From the NCBI GenBank assembly GCA_937931765.1, contig CALHAO010000135.1:1-13464 (forward strand): DNA of 13,464 nucleotides. Direction: 5' to 3'. Shown here one piece after another: positions 1 through 6,543 of the stretch. The DNA comes from an uncultured Thiotrichaceae bacterium (lineage in GTDB: Bacteria > Pseudomonadota > Gammaproteobacteria > Thiotrichales > Thiotrichaceae). Below the pieces are notes generated by a model. It searched no databases. It had not been told where the DNA came from and saw only the letters and a list, made by a program, of their open reading frames with translations. Position 1 is the stretch's first letter, and each line of letters starts with the position of its first letter. The position numbers were made by a program, and so were the translations under genes.

Positions 1-805
1 TTGAGGCCGGTATACGCCACAATCCTGCATCCATATCAATTTCAGACCATTCAACATGCCTTATGTTTTGTGGTCGGGTCATCACTATGGGGGCAAACCT
101 TAGTGCCTGAACGGTGGTGTATTCCCCGCCGTAACAGTCAATTGCTCGCAGTAGTTCGCCTAATTTCACGGGGTCGGTGATGGCTGGATAATGTTTGACA
201 GGTGGCTTTTTAATTGCGCCTTTCAAGTCTGCTGTGGGGTCACGTTGGCAAAACCCATTCTGCACACCGTGCCTGAACACCTGTCCTATGATCTGCCCCG
301 CCTTTCTGGTGGTATCGCCCACACGCTTTTCCATGCGCCTGAGTACCTGCAACACTTCCGGTGGCTCAATTTCATTTATTGGCCTGCTACCCATCCAGGG
401 TAAAACATCCCTTGTTAAAATCCGGTTGACTGAATTTGTGTGTGATTCGCTCCAATCTGGTGAGGCATACGCCCGCCACTGCTCAGAAATGGATTCAAAA
501 GTATTGGTATGGTGCTTTATCGCTTCCAGCTTTTCACGGTCGCGTGCTGTTTTGGGGTCAATGTTATTTGCTAGTGCCTGCTTGGCCTCCCTGTGAAGTT
601 GCCGCGCATCTGCCAGACTGACAGCATCATAAACGCCTAATGCTAAAGTTTGCCGCTTGCCTGCGTACCTGTAGTCATACCGCCAATACTTGCCGGACTT
701 GTTAACCAGCAGATAAAGCCCTCCGCCGTCAGATAGCTTGTGGGGCTTGCCGTCGGGTTTAGGTTTTGCGTTCTTGATAGCGGTATTTGTGAGGTTGTTT
801 TTCAT
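1..805 (-). CDS. int: P4-type tyrosine recombinase/integrase, 3' end outside the window
   Basis: Reading the minus strand from the ATG at 803-805 gives 268 codons open to the window edge with no stop, so the C-terminal half is missing. Residues 1-80 match the N-terminal domain (DUF4102) of P4-like integrases, with a TAIKNAKPK start and KLSDGGGLYLLV at about 23-34. Residues 100-200 look like the helical core-binding domain. The catalytic domain begins near 210; R244 in VMTRPQNIRHVEWSEID fits the first catalytic arginine. The His-x-x-Arg and Tyr motifs lie beyond the window. The enzyme would cut and rejoin DNA at attP/attB to insert and excise an element. It lies 167 bp beyond the 3' end of a tRNA-Arg on the same strand, as expected for a tRNA-targeted element. 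No Shine-Dalgarno is visible before the ATG; repeats overlap the start. Whether the gene is intact cannot be judged. Confidence 0.93.
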   Translation of the reverse strand, partial: MKNNLTNTAIKNAKPKPDGKPHKLSDGGGLYLLVNKSGKYWRYDYRYAGKRQTLALGVYDAVSLADARQLHREAKQALANNIDPKTARDREKLEAIKHHTNTFESISEQWRAYASPDWSESHTNSVNRILTRDVLPWMGSRPINEIEPPEVLQVLRRMEKRVGDTTRKAGQIIGQVFRHGVQNGFCQRDPTADLKGAIKKPPVKHYPAITDPVKLGELLRAIDCYGGEYTTVQALRFAPIVMTRPQNIRHVEWSEIDMDAGLWRIPAS

Positions 806-870
806 TTTGACGGTATCTATTTTGACGGTTTGGATTTGTACCGTCAAAAATACCGTACTTTTGACGGTAT
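805..870. repeat. TTTTGACGGTA repeat cluster at the int start
   Basis: The 10-12 bp word TTTTGACGGTAT occurs at 805-816 and 859-870, with a shorter copy TTTTGACGGT at 820-829, an inverted copy TACCGTCAAAA at 839-849 and an inverted half copy TACCGT at 851-856. The first copy overlaps the int start codon. The position and mixed orientation suggest binding sites for the integrase itself (arm-type sites) or for an element-encoded regulator. The repeats are seen directly; the binding role is inferred. Confidence 0.85.
819..847 (-). promoter_or_regulatory. candidate int promoter
   Basis: On the minus strand TTGACG (842-847) is followed after 17 bp by CAAAAT (819-824), a reasonable sigma-70 pair. 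The -35 lies inside the inverted TTTTGACGGTA copy and the -10 inside a direct copy, so a protein bound to the repeats would block RNA polymerase. Transcription would begin only a few bases before the int ATG, giving a very short or absent leader, which agrees with the missing Shine-Dalgarno. Confidence 0.5.
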
Positions 871-873
871 GTC

Positions 874-899
874 ATTGGACGTATTAGACGACATTAGAC
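874..899. repeat. three phased ATTRGAC repeats
   Basis: ATTGGAC at 874-880 and ATTAGAC at 883-889 and 893-899 are spaced 9 and 10 bp apart, about one helical turn. They lie between the int repeats and the tRNA end, where arm or excisionase sites of tRNA-targeted elements are often found. The function is inferred from position only. Confidence 0.5.
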
Positions 900-972
900 A
901 ATAGAATACGCTGAAATGCTTGTGGGGGCTGGTTTTGTGGACTATCTGGGAGTACTTGAGAGGCTAAAAATA

Positions 973-1000
973 CGCACCCTAGAGGATTCGAACCTCTGAC
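973..1000 (-). other. probable attachment site (element/host junction) in the tRNA 3' end
   Basis: The 3' part of the tRNA gene (T arm plus acceptor strand) is the usual crossover region for P4-type integrases, and int begins shortly past it. A direct copy of this segment should mark the other end of the element, left of the window. The boundary is inferred; no second copy is present within the window. Confidence 0.55.
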
Positions 1001-1046
1001 CTTTGCCTCCGGAGGGCAACGCTCTATCCAGCTGAGCTAAGGGTGC
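973..1046 (-). tRNA. tRNA-Arg(CCG)
   Basis: A complete cloverleaf reads on the minus strand: acceptor stem GCACCCT/AGGGTGC with discriminator G, D arm GCTC...GAGC, anticodon stem TTGCC/GGCAA around loop CTCCGGA with anticodon CCG, and T stem AGAGG/CCTCT around loop TTCGAAT. It closely resembles the Escherichia coli CCG arginine tRNA through the D and anticodon arms. The genomic sequence after the discriminator is TATTTTT, so the CCA end is not encoded. The gene is the probable insertion target of the element that carries int. Confidence 0.95.
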
Positions 1047-1062
1047 ACTGACGAGATTTGCG

Positions 1063-1092
1063 ATGATACCGAACCTGTCTGGCTACGTCTAC
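1063..1092 (-). promoter_or_regulatory. candidate tRNA promoter
   Basis: On the minus strand GTAGAC (1087-1092) and TATCAT (1063-1068) are 18 bp apart, and a start about 10 bases before the tRNA would follow. The hexamers are only moderate matches to sigma-70. Confidence 0.3.
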
Positions 1093-1125
1093 GTTAGATT
1101 CATTTAATGACTGATAAGCACGAAA

Positions 1126-1148
1126 TCTCCTGCCGGTTAAGCAGGAGA
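1126..1148 (-). terminator. hairpin after the RTX-like lipoprotein gene
   Basis: TCTCCTGC (1126-1133) and GCAGGAGA (1141-1148) form an 8-bp perfect stem with a 7-base loop, about 43 bp past the stop codon at 1191. On the transcript it is followed by UUUCG, a short U run, so it would be a weak intrinsic terminator or an RNA-stabilising 3' end. Confidence 0.5.
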
Positions 1149-1190
1149 GTAGGTAGTGACGGGGGGTAATTTGCTGGTGATCAAACGGGT

Positions 1191-2066
1191 TTATTGAATC
1201 AGTCCGCGTATCCTCTCGGGTAGATTATCCAGCGTGACCGCAGTGGGTGGTTGAGTTGTCAGATCCAGTACTTCAATTCCGCTTCCTGCACGTGCTGTGC
1301 AAACCAAAAACTCAACATTTTTCAGGTGAAGCGTTACCCGCAAACCATTGTCTGTGGCTTGATCACCTTGTGCAAAGGCATCTGCAATGCCCCGGATACT
1401 AAACCGCACCAGATGATCCAGTTTCAACGCACCCAGTTCAGTGGCAGCCTGAGCAGAGGTACTTGAATCTACCACGCTGCAGAAACCGGGGGAGTTAGTC
1501 ACATCGACTACCGGGTGCCCGTCGTTATTGAGGAATAGCGGATCGAAATTCTGATCCTGCTGAACGCCGAATACCGGATTAGTGCTACCATCGTCTTCAC
1601 CCAGCAAGCCAAAAATCACGGTGTCATGAGTGCCTTCGCCGCCATCAAAGAAGTCACTACCATCACCCGGTGCCCAGATAAAGGCATCATTACCGGCACG
1701 ACCAAAAGCACGATCACGGTTCTGTGGATTAAAATCCTCCGTGCCCCCGATCATAATATCATCGCCATCATTGCCATTAAGAATATCGACGCCCAGTCCA
1801 CCGACCAACAGATCATTGCCGCCTTGACCGGTAACGATATCGCCGAATTGCAGGGACTGGTCACGGCCATTACCAGCCAGCGCTGGATTTTGGGGTTGCA
1901 CAATAGGGTTTGCAGCGCTGTTGTGGTCTCCGGCAATCAGGCGTAAATCAACCGCATCATCGTCGTTGTCCGAACAGGCGCTCAGTGTAGCGGCGGCGAG
2001 CAACACAACACTGGAGCAGAGGAGTGAGTAGGTGGGTTTATGCGTATATCTCTTTGTAGTTTTCAT
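1191..2066 (-). CDS. putative lipoprotein with RTX-like Gly/Asp-rich segment (paralogue of the next gene)
   Basis: The function is unknown. The 291-residue product begins with a type II signal peptide; the lipobox L28-S29-A30-C31 predicts lipidation at C31, and the +2 serine favours the outer membrane. After an Asp-rich linker, residues about 80-142 form a compact RTX-like calcium-binding stretch, with GGNDLLVGG, GNDGDDIMIGG, GRAGND and DGSDFFDGG. The rest (145-291) is not recognised but holds two cysteines (C196, C256) that are conserved in the neighbouring paralogue and could pair. The start is supported by AGGGAGA upstream of the ATG. It lies 17 bp after the paralogue on the same strand, so the two are probably co-transcribed. 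Calcium binding is inferred from the motif; there are few repeat units compared with true RTX toxins, so this is not a cytolysin. Confidence 0.85.
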   Translation of the reverse strand: MKTTKRYTHKPTYSLLCSSVVLLAAATLSACSDNDDDAVDLRLIAGDHNSAANPIVQPQNPALAGNGRDQSLQFGDIVTGQGGNDLLVGGLGVDILNGNDGDDIMIGGTEDFNPQNRDRAFGRAGNDAFIWAPGDGSDFFDGGEGTHDTVIFGLLGEDDGSTNPVFGVQQDQNFDPLFLNNDGHPVVDVTNSPGFCSVVDSSTSAQAATELGALKLDHLVRFSIRGIADAFAQGDQATDNGLRVTLHLKNVEFLVCTARAGSGIEVLDLTTQPPTAVTLDNLPERIRGLIQ

Positions 2067-2083
2067 GATGAATTCTCCCTGGC

Positions 2084-2923
2084 TTAGCGAATGATGGATT
2101 GGACTGAGGCAGGCAAATCACTGATTTGTGCGGCCTGAGGCGGTGTAGTGGTCAGATCGAGTACTTCTACCTGACCGCCACTGCGGCTGGTGCAGACCAG
2201 GTATTCGACATTTTTGGTATGGATAGTGACCCGTAAACCGTTGTCATCGGTCTGGCTGCCTGCCGCAAAACTATCGGCAATGCCGCGAATGGTGAAGCGC
2301 ACTAACTGATGCAGATCAAGCTGAGCCAGAGCTGTCCCAGCTGCAATTGACGTTGATGCATCAATCACGCTGCAAAAACCGGGCGAGCCACTGACATTCA
2401 TCACTGGCAGACCAGTTACTGGTGCACGGAAAATCGGGTCAGAGTTTTGATCGGTCTGTACGGCAAATACCGGCTCCGTGCTGCCAGTTACTTTCTCGCC
2501 AATGGGGCCGAGCATCAGAACATCCTGATCACCATGACCGCCATCAAAAAAATCGCTGCCATCACCCGGTGCCCACAAGAAGACATCGTTACCGTTTTCA
2601 CCAAACGCACGATCACGGTTCAGCGGGTTGAAATCCTCCGTGCCGCCAATCAGTACGTCGTCGCCATCACCGGCAAAAAACACGTCGATACCTAAGCGCC
2701 CGACGAGGAAATCATTACTGTCAGTTCCGGTTAATACATCACCAAATTGCTGAGATTGATCACGCCCACCACCGGATAAGGCATCGGGTTGGGGTTGTAC
2801 AACAGAGTTATTGATATTGTTATTATCAGCACCGATTTGATCGGCTGCCATCAGTGAATGGCTGGCTAACAACAGAGGGAACAGCACCGCTGCTTTTCCT
2901 ATAGAGTGGATTGTTTTTTTCAT
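2084..2923 (-). CDS. putative exported protein with RTX-like segment, tandem paralogue
   Basis: This 279-residue protein aligns along almost its whole mature length with the product of the adjacent gene. Shared blocks include the Gly/Asp-rich stretch at about 60-130 (GDGDDVLIGGTEDFNP, NRDRAFG, WAPGDGSDFFDGG), the PGFCSV block around C184, the VRFTIRGIADSFA block and the LVCTSR block around C244. Unlike its neighbour it has a plain Sec signal peptide, with probable cleavage after L24-M25-A26, and no lipobox, so it should be periplasmic or secreted. GGGAG before the ATG supports the start. It is the first gene of a likely two-gene operon. The pair must come from a tandem duplication followed by divergence at the N terminus. 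The role is unknown; calcium binding is an inference. Confidence 0.85.
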   Translation of the reverse strand: MKKTIHSIGKAAVLFPLLLASHSLMAADQIGADNNNINNSVVQPQPDALSGGGRDQSQQFGDVLTGTDSNDFLVGRLGIDVFFAGDGDDVLIGGTEDFNPLNRDRAFGENGNDVFLWAPGDGSDFFDGGHGDQDVLMLGPIGEKVTGSTEPVFAVQTDQNSDPIFRAPVTGLPVMNVSGSPGFCSVIDASTSIAAGTALAQLDLHQLVRFTIRGIADSFAAGSQTDDNGLRVTIHTKNVEYLVCTSRSGGQVEVLDLTTTPPQAAQISDLPASVQSIIR

Positions 2924-2960
2924 GAATATTACTCCCGCTTATGAAATAGGTTTAGCTGAA

Positions 2961-2988
2961 GCACGTTGTGTGGTTATGTGTAACGTGC
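2961..2988. repeat. inverted repeat in divergent intergenic region
   Basis: GCACGTT (2961-2967) and AACGTGC (2982-2988) are perfect inverted copies separated by 14 bp. They lie 38 bp before the start of the exported paralogue. They could be a dimeric regulator site or a leader hairpin of that gene; the sequence does not decide. Confidence 0.45.
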
Positions 2989-3021
2989 AATTACAGCCTA
3001 AAGGCCAGCGGGGCATGAAGT

Positions 3022-3060
3022 CGTAAGGAAACGGTAAAATTTTGGTAAAGGTTGTGTAAG
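3022..3060. promoter_or_regulatory. CpxR-like box: four 11-bp-phased GTAA repeats
   Basis: CGTAAG (3022), GGTAAA (3033), GGTAAA (3044) and TGTAAG (3055) recur with an exact 11-bp period. The middle two give GTAAA-N6-GTAAA, which fits the established CpxR consensus GTAAA-N4-8-GTAAA. Phased direct repeats are typical for OmpR/PhoB-family regulators. The box lies between the divergent RTX-like and DUF1499 genes and could control either. The identity of the regulator is inferred. Confidence 0.5.
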
Positions 3061-3090
3061 GTTTGTTGTTGGTCTATTACACTGCATCTA

Positions 3091-3119
3091 TTCGACTTTG
3101 ATGAATTAAACACTATTAT
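3091..3119 (+). promoter_or_regulatory. candidate promoter of the DUF1499 gene
   Basis: TATTAT (3114-3119) is a good -10. The hexamer 17 bp upstream, TTCGAC (3091-3096), is a poor -35, which would fit a promoter needing an activator bound at the GTAA repeats 31 bp further upstream. Transcription would start about 40 bases before the ATG. Confidence 0.4.
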
Positions 3120-3164
3120 TGGCAACGGTTGAATGCCGTTAAACTTTAGGAAGAAATCAAAACT

Positions 3165-3629
3165 ATGCGTACCCTTTTATTTGTAGTTGTTTTATTACTG
3201 CTGGCTGTAGTGATTTACTTTTTTGTACTGGGAAACCGTTCAAAATCAGGTGAAGCACCGGGGCTGTCAGCTGGAGAGCTGGCTCAGTGCGGCAGTAAGC
3301 CCAATTGTGTCTGCAGCGAGCACAATGAGAAAAATGATTTCTACATTGAGCCATTAGCATTCACAGCAGAAGCTACAGATCCTTTGGCGACAGTGAAAAC
3401 AGTCATTCAGGAAATGGGCGGTGAAGTAGTGAGTGAGACGGGTGATTATCTGGCCACAACGTTTACGTCAGGAATCTTCCGTTTTGTGGATGATGTAGAA
3501 GTCAGGCTGGATCAGGAAAATTCTGTGTTACACATCCGCTCAGCATCAAGGGTAGGGCACAGTGATATGGGAGCAAACCGGAAGCGTATGGAACAATTGT
3601 GGAGTTTGTTTGACCAAAAATCACCATGA
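3165..3629 (+). CDS. membrane-anchored DUF1499 family protein
   Basis: This 154-residue protein starts with a hydrophobic segment (3-22) that is likely an N-terminal membrane anchor or uncleaved signal. The rest matches the DUF1499 family: the KPNCVCS motif at 45-51 (with C42, C48 and C50), RFVDDVEV at 106-113, and the signature RSASRVGHSDMGANRKR at 125-141. Members are about this size; their biochemical role is not established. AGGAAG 11 bases before the ATG supports the start. The gene stands alone: upstream is a divergent promoter region with a CpxR-like box, downstream a strong bidirectional terminator. If the box is functional, the gene would belong to an envelope-stress response, which is inference. 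Confidence 0.9.
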   Translation: MRTLLFVVVLLLLAVVIYFFVLGNRSKSGEAPGLSAGELAQCGSKPNCVCSEHNEKNDFYIEPLAFTAEATDPLATVKTVIQEMGGEVVSETGDYLATTFTSGIFRFVDDVEVRLDQENSVLHIRSASRVGHSDMGANRKRMEQLWSLFDQKSP

Positions 3630-3641
3630 TATTGAATTTAT

Positions 3642-3672
3642 AAAACCCCTCTCCATTAGGATGAGGGGTTTT
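3642..3672. terminator. bidirectional intrinsic terminator
   Basis: AAAACCCCTC (3642-3651) and GAGGGGTTTT (3663-3672) form a perfect 10-bp stem with an 11-base loop that can pair further (TCC/GGA). Both strands end in a T run, so it can stop the DUF1499 transcript from the left and the SH3/His-Cys protein transcript from the right. Confidence 0.9.
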
Positions 3673-3688
3673 AAATCATTACATGGCT

Positions 3689-4567
3689 TTACTGGATTGC
3701 GTAATAGTCATTAGTATTGCTGTACTTAGGTTGTGGCTGTGGACGGTATTTTGGTTGCGGCTGCTGAGCAGGTGCCGCATTTTTCTGGCAACTGTAACGG
3801 TGTTGATGAGAACCGGCACCATTCGGATGGGTGTGGGTGACAGAGTTAGTACACTCGTTGCTTGGGTGTCTATGCGAATTTGGATCAGCCGGAAGGTTAG
3901 CCTGGTAGTTACTTTTTACCACTGGAGCCGGTGCATTGTTGCTGTTTTTATCGCAACTGTAGCGATGTTGGTGAGAGCCTGCACCATTCGGATGAGTGTG
4001 GGTTATTGAGTTAGTGCACTCGTTGCTTGGATGGTTATGTGAGTTTGGATCAGGCAGGTTAGCCTGGTAGTTACTCTTCATAGCCGGAGCCGGTGCATTG
4101 TTAGTACTCGGATCACAACTATAATGATGCTTATGTGTGCCACCACCGTTCGGGTGTGTATGCGTGATCGAGCGTGTACAACGATTGGCCGGATGGGTGT
4201 GTGCATTAGCATTATTCTGCACAACTACCGGTGTGTTTACCTGCTGTTGCGGCGCTTGGTCAGAGTCGATCAGAAAGCGTTTGTTAACCCAGCCAATTTG
4301 GCCCAACCAGACAATCTCAGCCCATGTGGAACGACCGTTTTGTTGGGTCTGGCCGGTGCTCAATACCGTGCGGCCATTGTGAGGAATGGTGCCAATGATC
4401 GGGTAGGTTGCCCCTGCGCCGGAACGGATATTTAGGATGTCATCATTTTGTACATTGTTAACTTGATAAAAAGCAGTATCGGCATAAGCAGTAACAGGCA
4501 GAGCGCTAACTGCCAGAAGCAGTGTTGAGGCTGCCAGTGCGGATCTCACATAAGTAGCTATTTTCAT
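3689..4567 (-). CDS. secreted SH3b-domain protein with three His/Cys-rich repeats
   Basis: The 292-residue product has a Sec signal peptide (about 1-29, ending AYA). Residues about 33-101 form a bacterial SH3 domain (LNIRSGAGATYPIIGTI, WAEI, GWVNKRFL), a fold that usually binds cell-wall or protein ligands. Residues 123-260 hold three tandem repeats of 54-55 residues with the pattern HxHPxxxC-TxS-THTHPNG-xGxHxHxYSC. Each contributes two Cys separated by 20 residues (130/151, 184/205, 239/260) and six or seven His, 19 His in all. Pro/Ala/Gln linkers separate them, and the tail (264-282) is PQPKY-rich. The six mature cysteines could form three disulfides, or bind Zn, Cu or Ni together with the His. 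I do not recognise the repeat as a named domain. AAGGAT eight bases before the ATG supports the start. The function is unknown; metal binding or wall attachment is inferred. Confidence 0.9.
   Translation of the reverse strand: MKIATYVRSALAASTLLLAVSALPVTAYADTAFYQVNNVQNDDILNIRSGAGATYPIIGTIPHNGRTVLSTGQTQQNGRSTWAEIVWLGQIGWVNKRFLIDSDQAPQQQVNTPVVVQNNANAHTHPANRCTRSITHTHPNGGGTHKHHYSCDPSTNNAPAPAMKSNYQANLPDPNSHNHPSNECTNSITHTHPNGAGSHQHRYSCDKNSNNAPAPVVKSNYQANLPADPNSHRHPSNECTNSVTHTHPNGAGSHQHRYSCQKNAAPAQQPQPKYRPQPQPKYSNTNDYYAIQ
3788..4201 (-). repeat. tandem repeats encoding the His/Cys modules
   Basis: Three in-frame units cover 4040-4201 (54 codons), 3875-4039 (55 codons) and 3788-3874 (conserved first half of a unit). 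Units 2 and 3 are nearly identical in protein through the HxHPSNECTNS and THTHPNGAGSHQHRYSC blocks, which suggests recent duplication of that unit. Copy number could vary between strains by slippage or recombination. Confidence 0.85.
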
Positions 4568-4696
4568 TGGGGATAATCCTTTTCCTAGTAAATCGGGGTT
4601 AATCTGCTATACATAATCGCATATAATTGTAGTACTTAGGATAGGGAAATAGTTCCACTTTTTTTAAAATGGCTAATTTTTGCTCTTTATTTACTG

Positions 4697-4715
4697 TGAA
4701 AGTCGAAGACTTTCA
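4697..4715 (-). terminator. perfect hairpin downstream of aceK
   Basis: TGAAAGTC (4697-4704) and GACTTTCA (4708-4715) form an 8-bp perfect stem with a 3-base loop about 30 bp past the aceK stop. On the aceK transcript no U tract follows (CAGUAAAU), so it is not a standard intrinsic terminator; it may act with Rho or protect the 3' end. The remaining bases of this 177-bp gap (4568-4744) are AT-rich and must hold the promoter of the SH3/His-Cys gene, but no convincing hexamer pair stands out. Confidence 0.45.
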
Positions 4716-4744
4716 TGCTTGCGGGGTTAGTTGCTACATGGTTG

Positions 4745-6502
4745 TTACGACTTAAAGCGTAACTGTTCCGGATAAGGGAAAACATCCTCGTAAACTCCAT
4801 TCAGGATATTCTGTTGTTTTTCCTTCCAGTATTCGGCATCCAACAGGTCTTTGTGATGCTTCATAAAGATTTTGCGCACTTTCGGATTGGTTAATAAAAA
4901 GGTCGAAAATTCCTCTGGAAATACGTCGTTCGGGCCGACGGAATACCAGGGTTCGGCGCTGAAAACATCTTCCGGGTAACGGGGTGCGGGTATCTTGCGG
5001 AAATTACACTCCGTCATGTAAGTGATTTCATCGTAATCATAAAATACGATGCGGCCTAATTGAGTCAGGCCAAAGTTCTTGTACAGAAAGTCACCGGGGA
5101 AAATATTGGCCGCTGCCAGTTGTTTGATCGCATCACCATAATCTTTAATCACATGTTCCAACTCTTCATCAGTAGCCTTTTCCATGAACATATTCAGCGG
5201 CACCATGCGGCGTTCCAGGTAGATATGCCTGAAGATCACCCTGTCGTTCTCAATAGTGATGCTACTACCACAGGTTTCTTTCAGCTCTTGTAACAGACCA
5301 GGGCCAAAGCGGTTTATTGGCAGTGCCACATTGGAATATTCGAGCATATCTGCCATGCGGCCTACGCGGTCGTGGCGTTTTACCAGTTGGTATTTTTCCT
5401 CCACCTGCTTGCGGGTGAAATCTTTTTGTGGGGCAAATTTGTCTTTAATGATCTTAAACACATAACGGTAGGAGGGCAGGGTGAATACCGCCATGACCAT
5501 GCCGCGAATACCAGGCGCTACAATAAATTCATCATTGGAGTGACGCAGGTGATGTAGAAAGTGGCGGTAAAAATCAGATTTACCCTGTTTATGAAAGCCA
5601 ATAGCTGAATAAAGCTCGGAGCGATTTCTTTCCGGCAGGATGGTTTGCAGGAAGGCGATGATGGACGATGGCACCTGATGTTCAATCATGAAATAGGCTT
5701 GTGAGTAACTGAACACCACCGATAGTTCTTTCTCGCCAATCAACAGCGTATCTATAAACAGCTGACCTTTCTCATTATTGATAATGGGGAAGGCAAAACC
5801 GTGTACGTCACGGCCATTAATATAAGTGCCAACAATATAGGCGGCCTTATTGCGAAAGAAGGGACGGCAAATGACACGTAGTTGGAAGTTCAGGCTGGTC
5901 TTACGGTTAACCTTGCCTTTGAATTTACTGACAATCCTGCGAATAGAGGCACTAATATCGCGATCAAGGTCTTCAAACGGGAGGGTGAATTCCTGATCTT
6001 TAATTAGCTGATACAGTGATGCGCGTAACCCTTGCGTGTTCGGATAGTAGCAGCGATAACTGGTTTCTTCATCCTCAGACGACTCAATATAATCTGTTGA
6101 AATGGCATTGCGCAAAAAAATGAAATCATTGGTGTAATACTGCAACGCAAACTGGCGGCAGAATACGGAATTATAAAATGTTTCAGCCAGCTCTGGCTGC
6201 CGGTGGTAAGACAACTGGCGCATATAGCACAGCTTAATTTGCTTCCACAGTTTATTATCGATTTCGCGGATGCCATACAGTTCTCGCACCAGTGCCATAG
6301 TTTCATCAACACGGTGATCATAAAGCACAATCCGTTCCCGTGATGCACGTTGGGCGGCCCGCCAATCTGATTCTTCAAAGCGTTTTTTAGCACCCGAGGT
6401 GATTTGCTGATAAATACTGAAGTGCCGGTCAAAGCCTTCGAGGATAGTAGCAGAAATGACTGGCGCTAGTTGAAGCAACTGTTCGGACATGAGGCTGAGC
6501 AT
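4745..6502 (-). CDS. aceK: isocitrate dehydrogenase kinase/phosphatase AceK
   Basis: AceK phosphorylates and dephosphorylates isocitrate dehydrogenase in the cytoplasm; inactivating the dehydrogenase diverts isocitrate to the glyoxylate bypass. The 585 residues match the family size (578 in E. coli). The N-terminal regulatory half (5-320) is followed by the kinase-like half: nucleotide loop APGIRGMVM at 329-337, K350 in VFKIIKD, D385 in GRMADM, D471 and N476 in PGDFLYKN, and D489 in FYDYDEI. These equal E. coli K336, D371, D457, N462 and D475 with a constant offset of 14, so all key residues are kept. Translation could start at 6502 or at the internal Met at 6490; neither has a visible Shine-Dalgarno. 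It follows tctE by 51 bp on the same strand, so it is likely the third gene of a tctD-tctE-aceK operon rather than part of aceBAK; no aceA or aceB is present here. Confidence 0.97.
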   Translation of the reverse strand: MLSLMSEQLLQLAPVISATILEGFDRHFSIYQQITSGAKKRFEESDWRAAQRASRERIVLYDHRVDETMALVRELYGIREIDNKLWKQIKLCYMRQLSYHRQPELAETFYNSVFCRQFALQYYTNDFIFLRNAISTDYIESSEDEETSYRCYYPNTQGLRASLYQLIKDQEFTLPFEDLDRDISASIRRIVSKFKGKVNRKTSLNFQLRVICRPFFRNKAAYIVGTYINGRDVHGFAFPIINNEKGQLFIDTLLIGEKELSVVFSYSQAYFMIEHQVPSSIIAFLQTILPERNRSELYSAIGFHKQGKSDFYRHFLHHLRHSNDEFIVAPGIRGMVMAVFTLPSYRYVFKIIKDKFAPQKDFTRKQVEEKYQLVKRHDRVGRMADMLEYSNVALPINRFGPGLLQELKETCGSSITIENDRVIFRHIYLERRMVPLNMFMEKATDEELEHVIKDYGDAIKQLAAANIFPGDFLYKNFGLTQLGRIVFYDYDEITYMTECNFRKIPAPRYPEDVFSAEPWYSVGPNDVFPEEFSTFLLTNPKVRKIFMKHHKDLLDAEYWKEKQQNILNGVYEDVFPYPEQLRFKS

Positions 6503-6543
6503 CCATTCGGGAGTTCGTTCGATGTTACAGGAGTATTAGTGTG

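Noticed and set aside
191..621. Three plus-strand open frames
   Set aside because: They lie opposite the integrase reading frame, which has clear family motifs over the whole stretch; the plus-strand products match nothing and have no ribosome-binding site.
805..899. CRISPR array
   Set aside because: The repeats are too short, occur in both orientations and have irregular, tiny spacing; they fit protein-binding sites.
1191..2923. RTX toxins or haemolysins
   Set aside because: The Gly/Asp stretch is short, the proteins have N-terminal export signals rather than C-terminal type I secretion signals, and no toxin domain or type I transporter is present.
3683..4009. Plus-strand frame opposite the His/Cys repeats
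   Set aside because: It is an antisense shadow of the repeat-rich coding region, with no homology and repeats that merely mirror the real gene.
4626..4660. Sigma-E type promoter (GGAACT on the minus strand) for the SH3/His-Cys gene
   Set aside because: No acceptable -10 follows at the required distance, so one hexamer is not enough.
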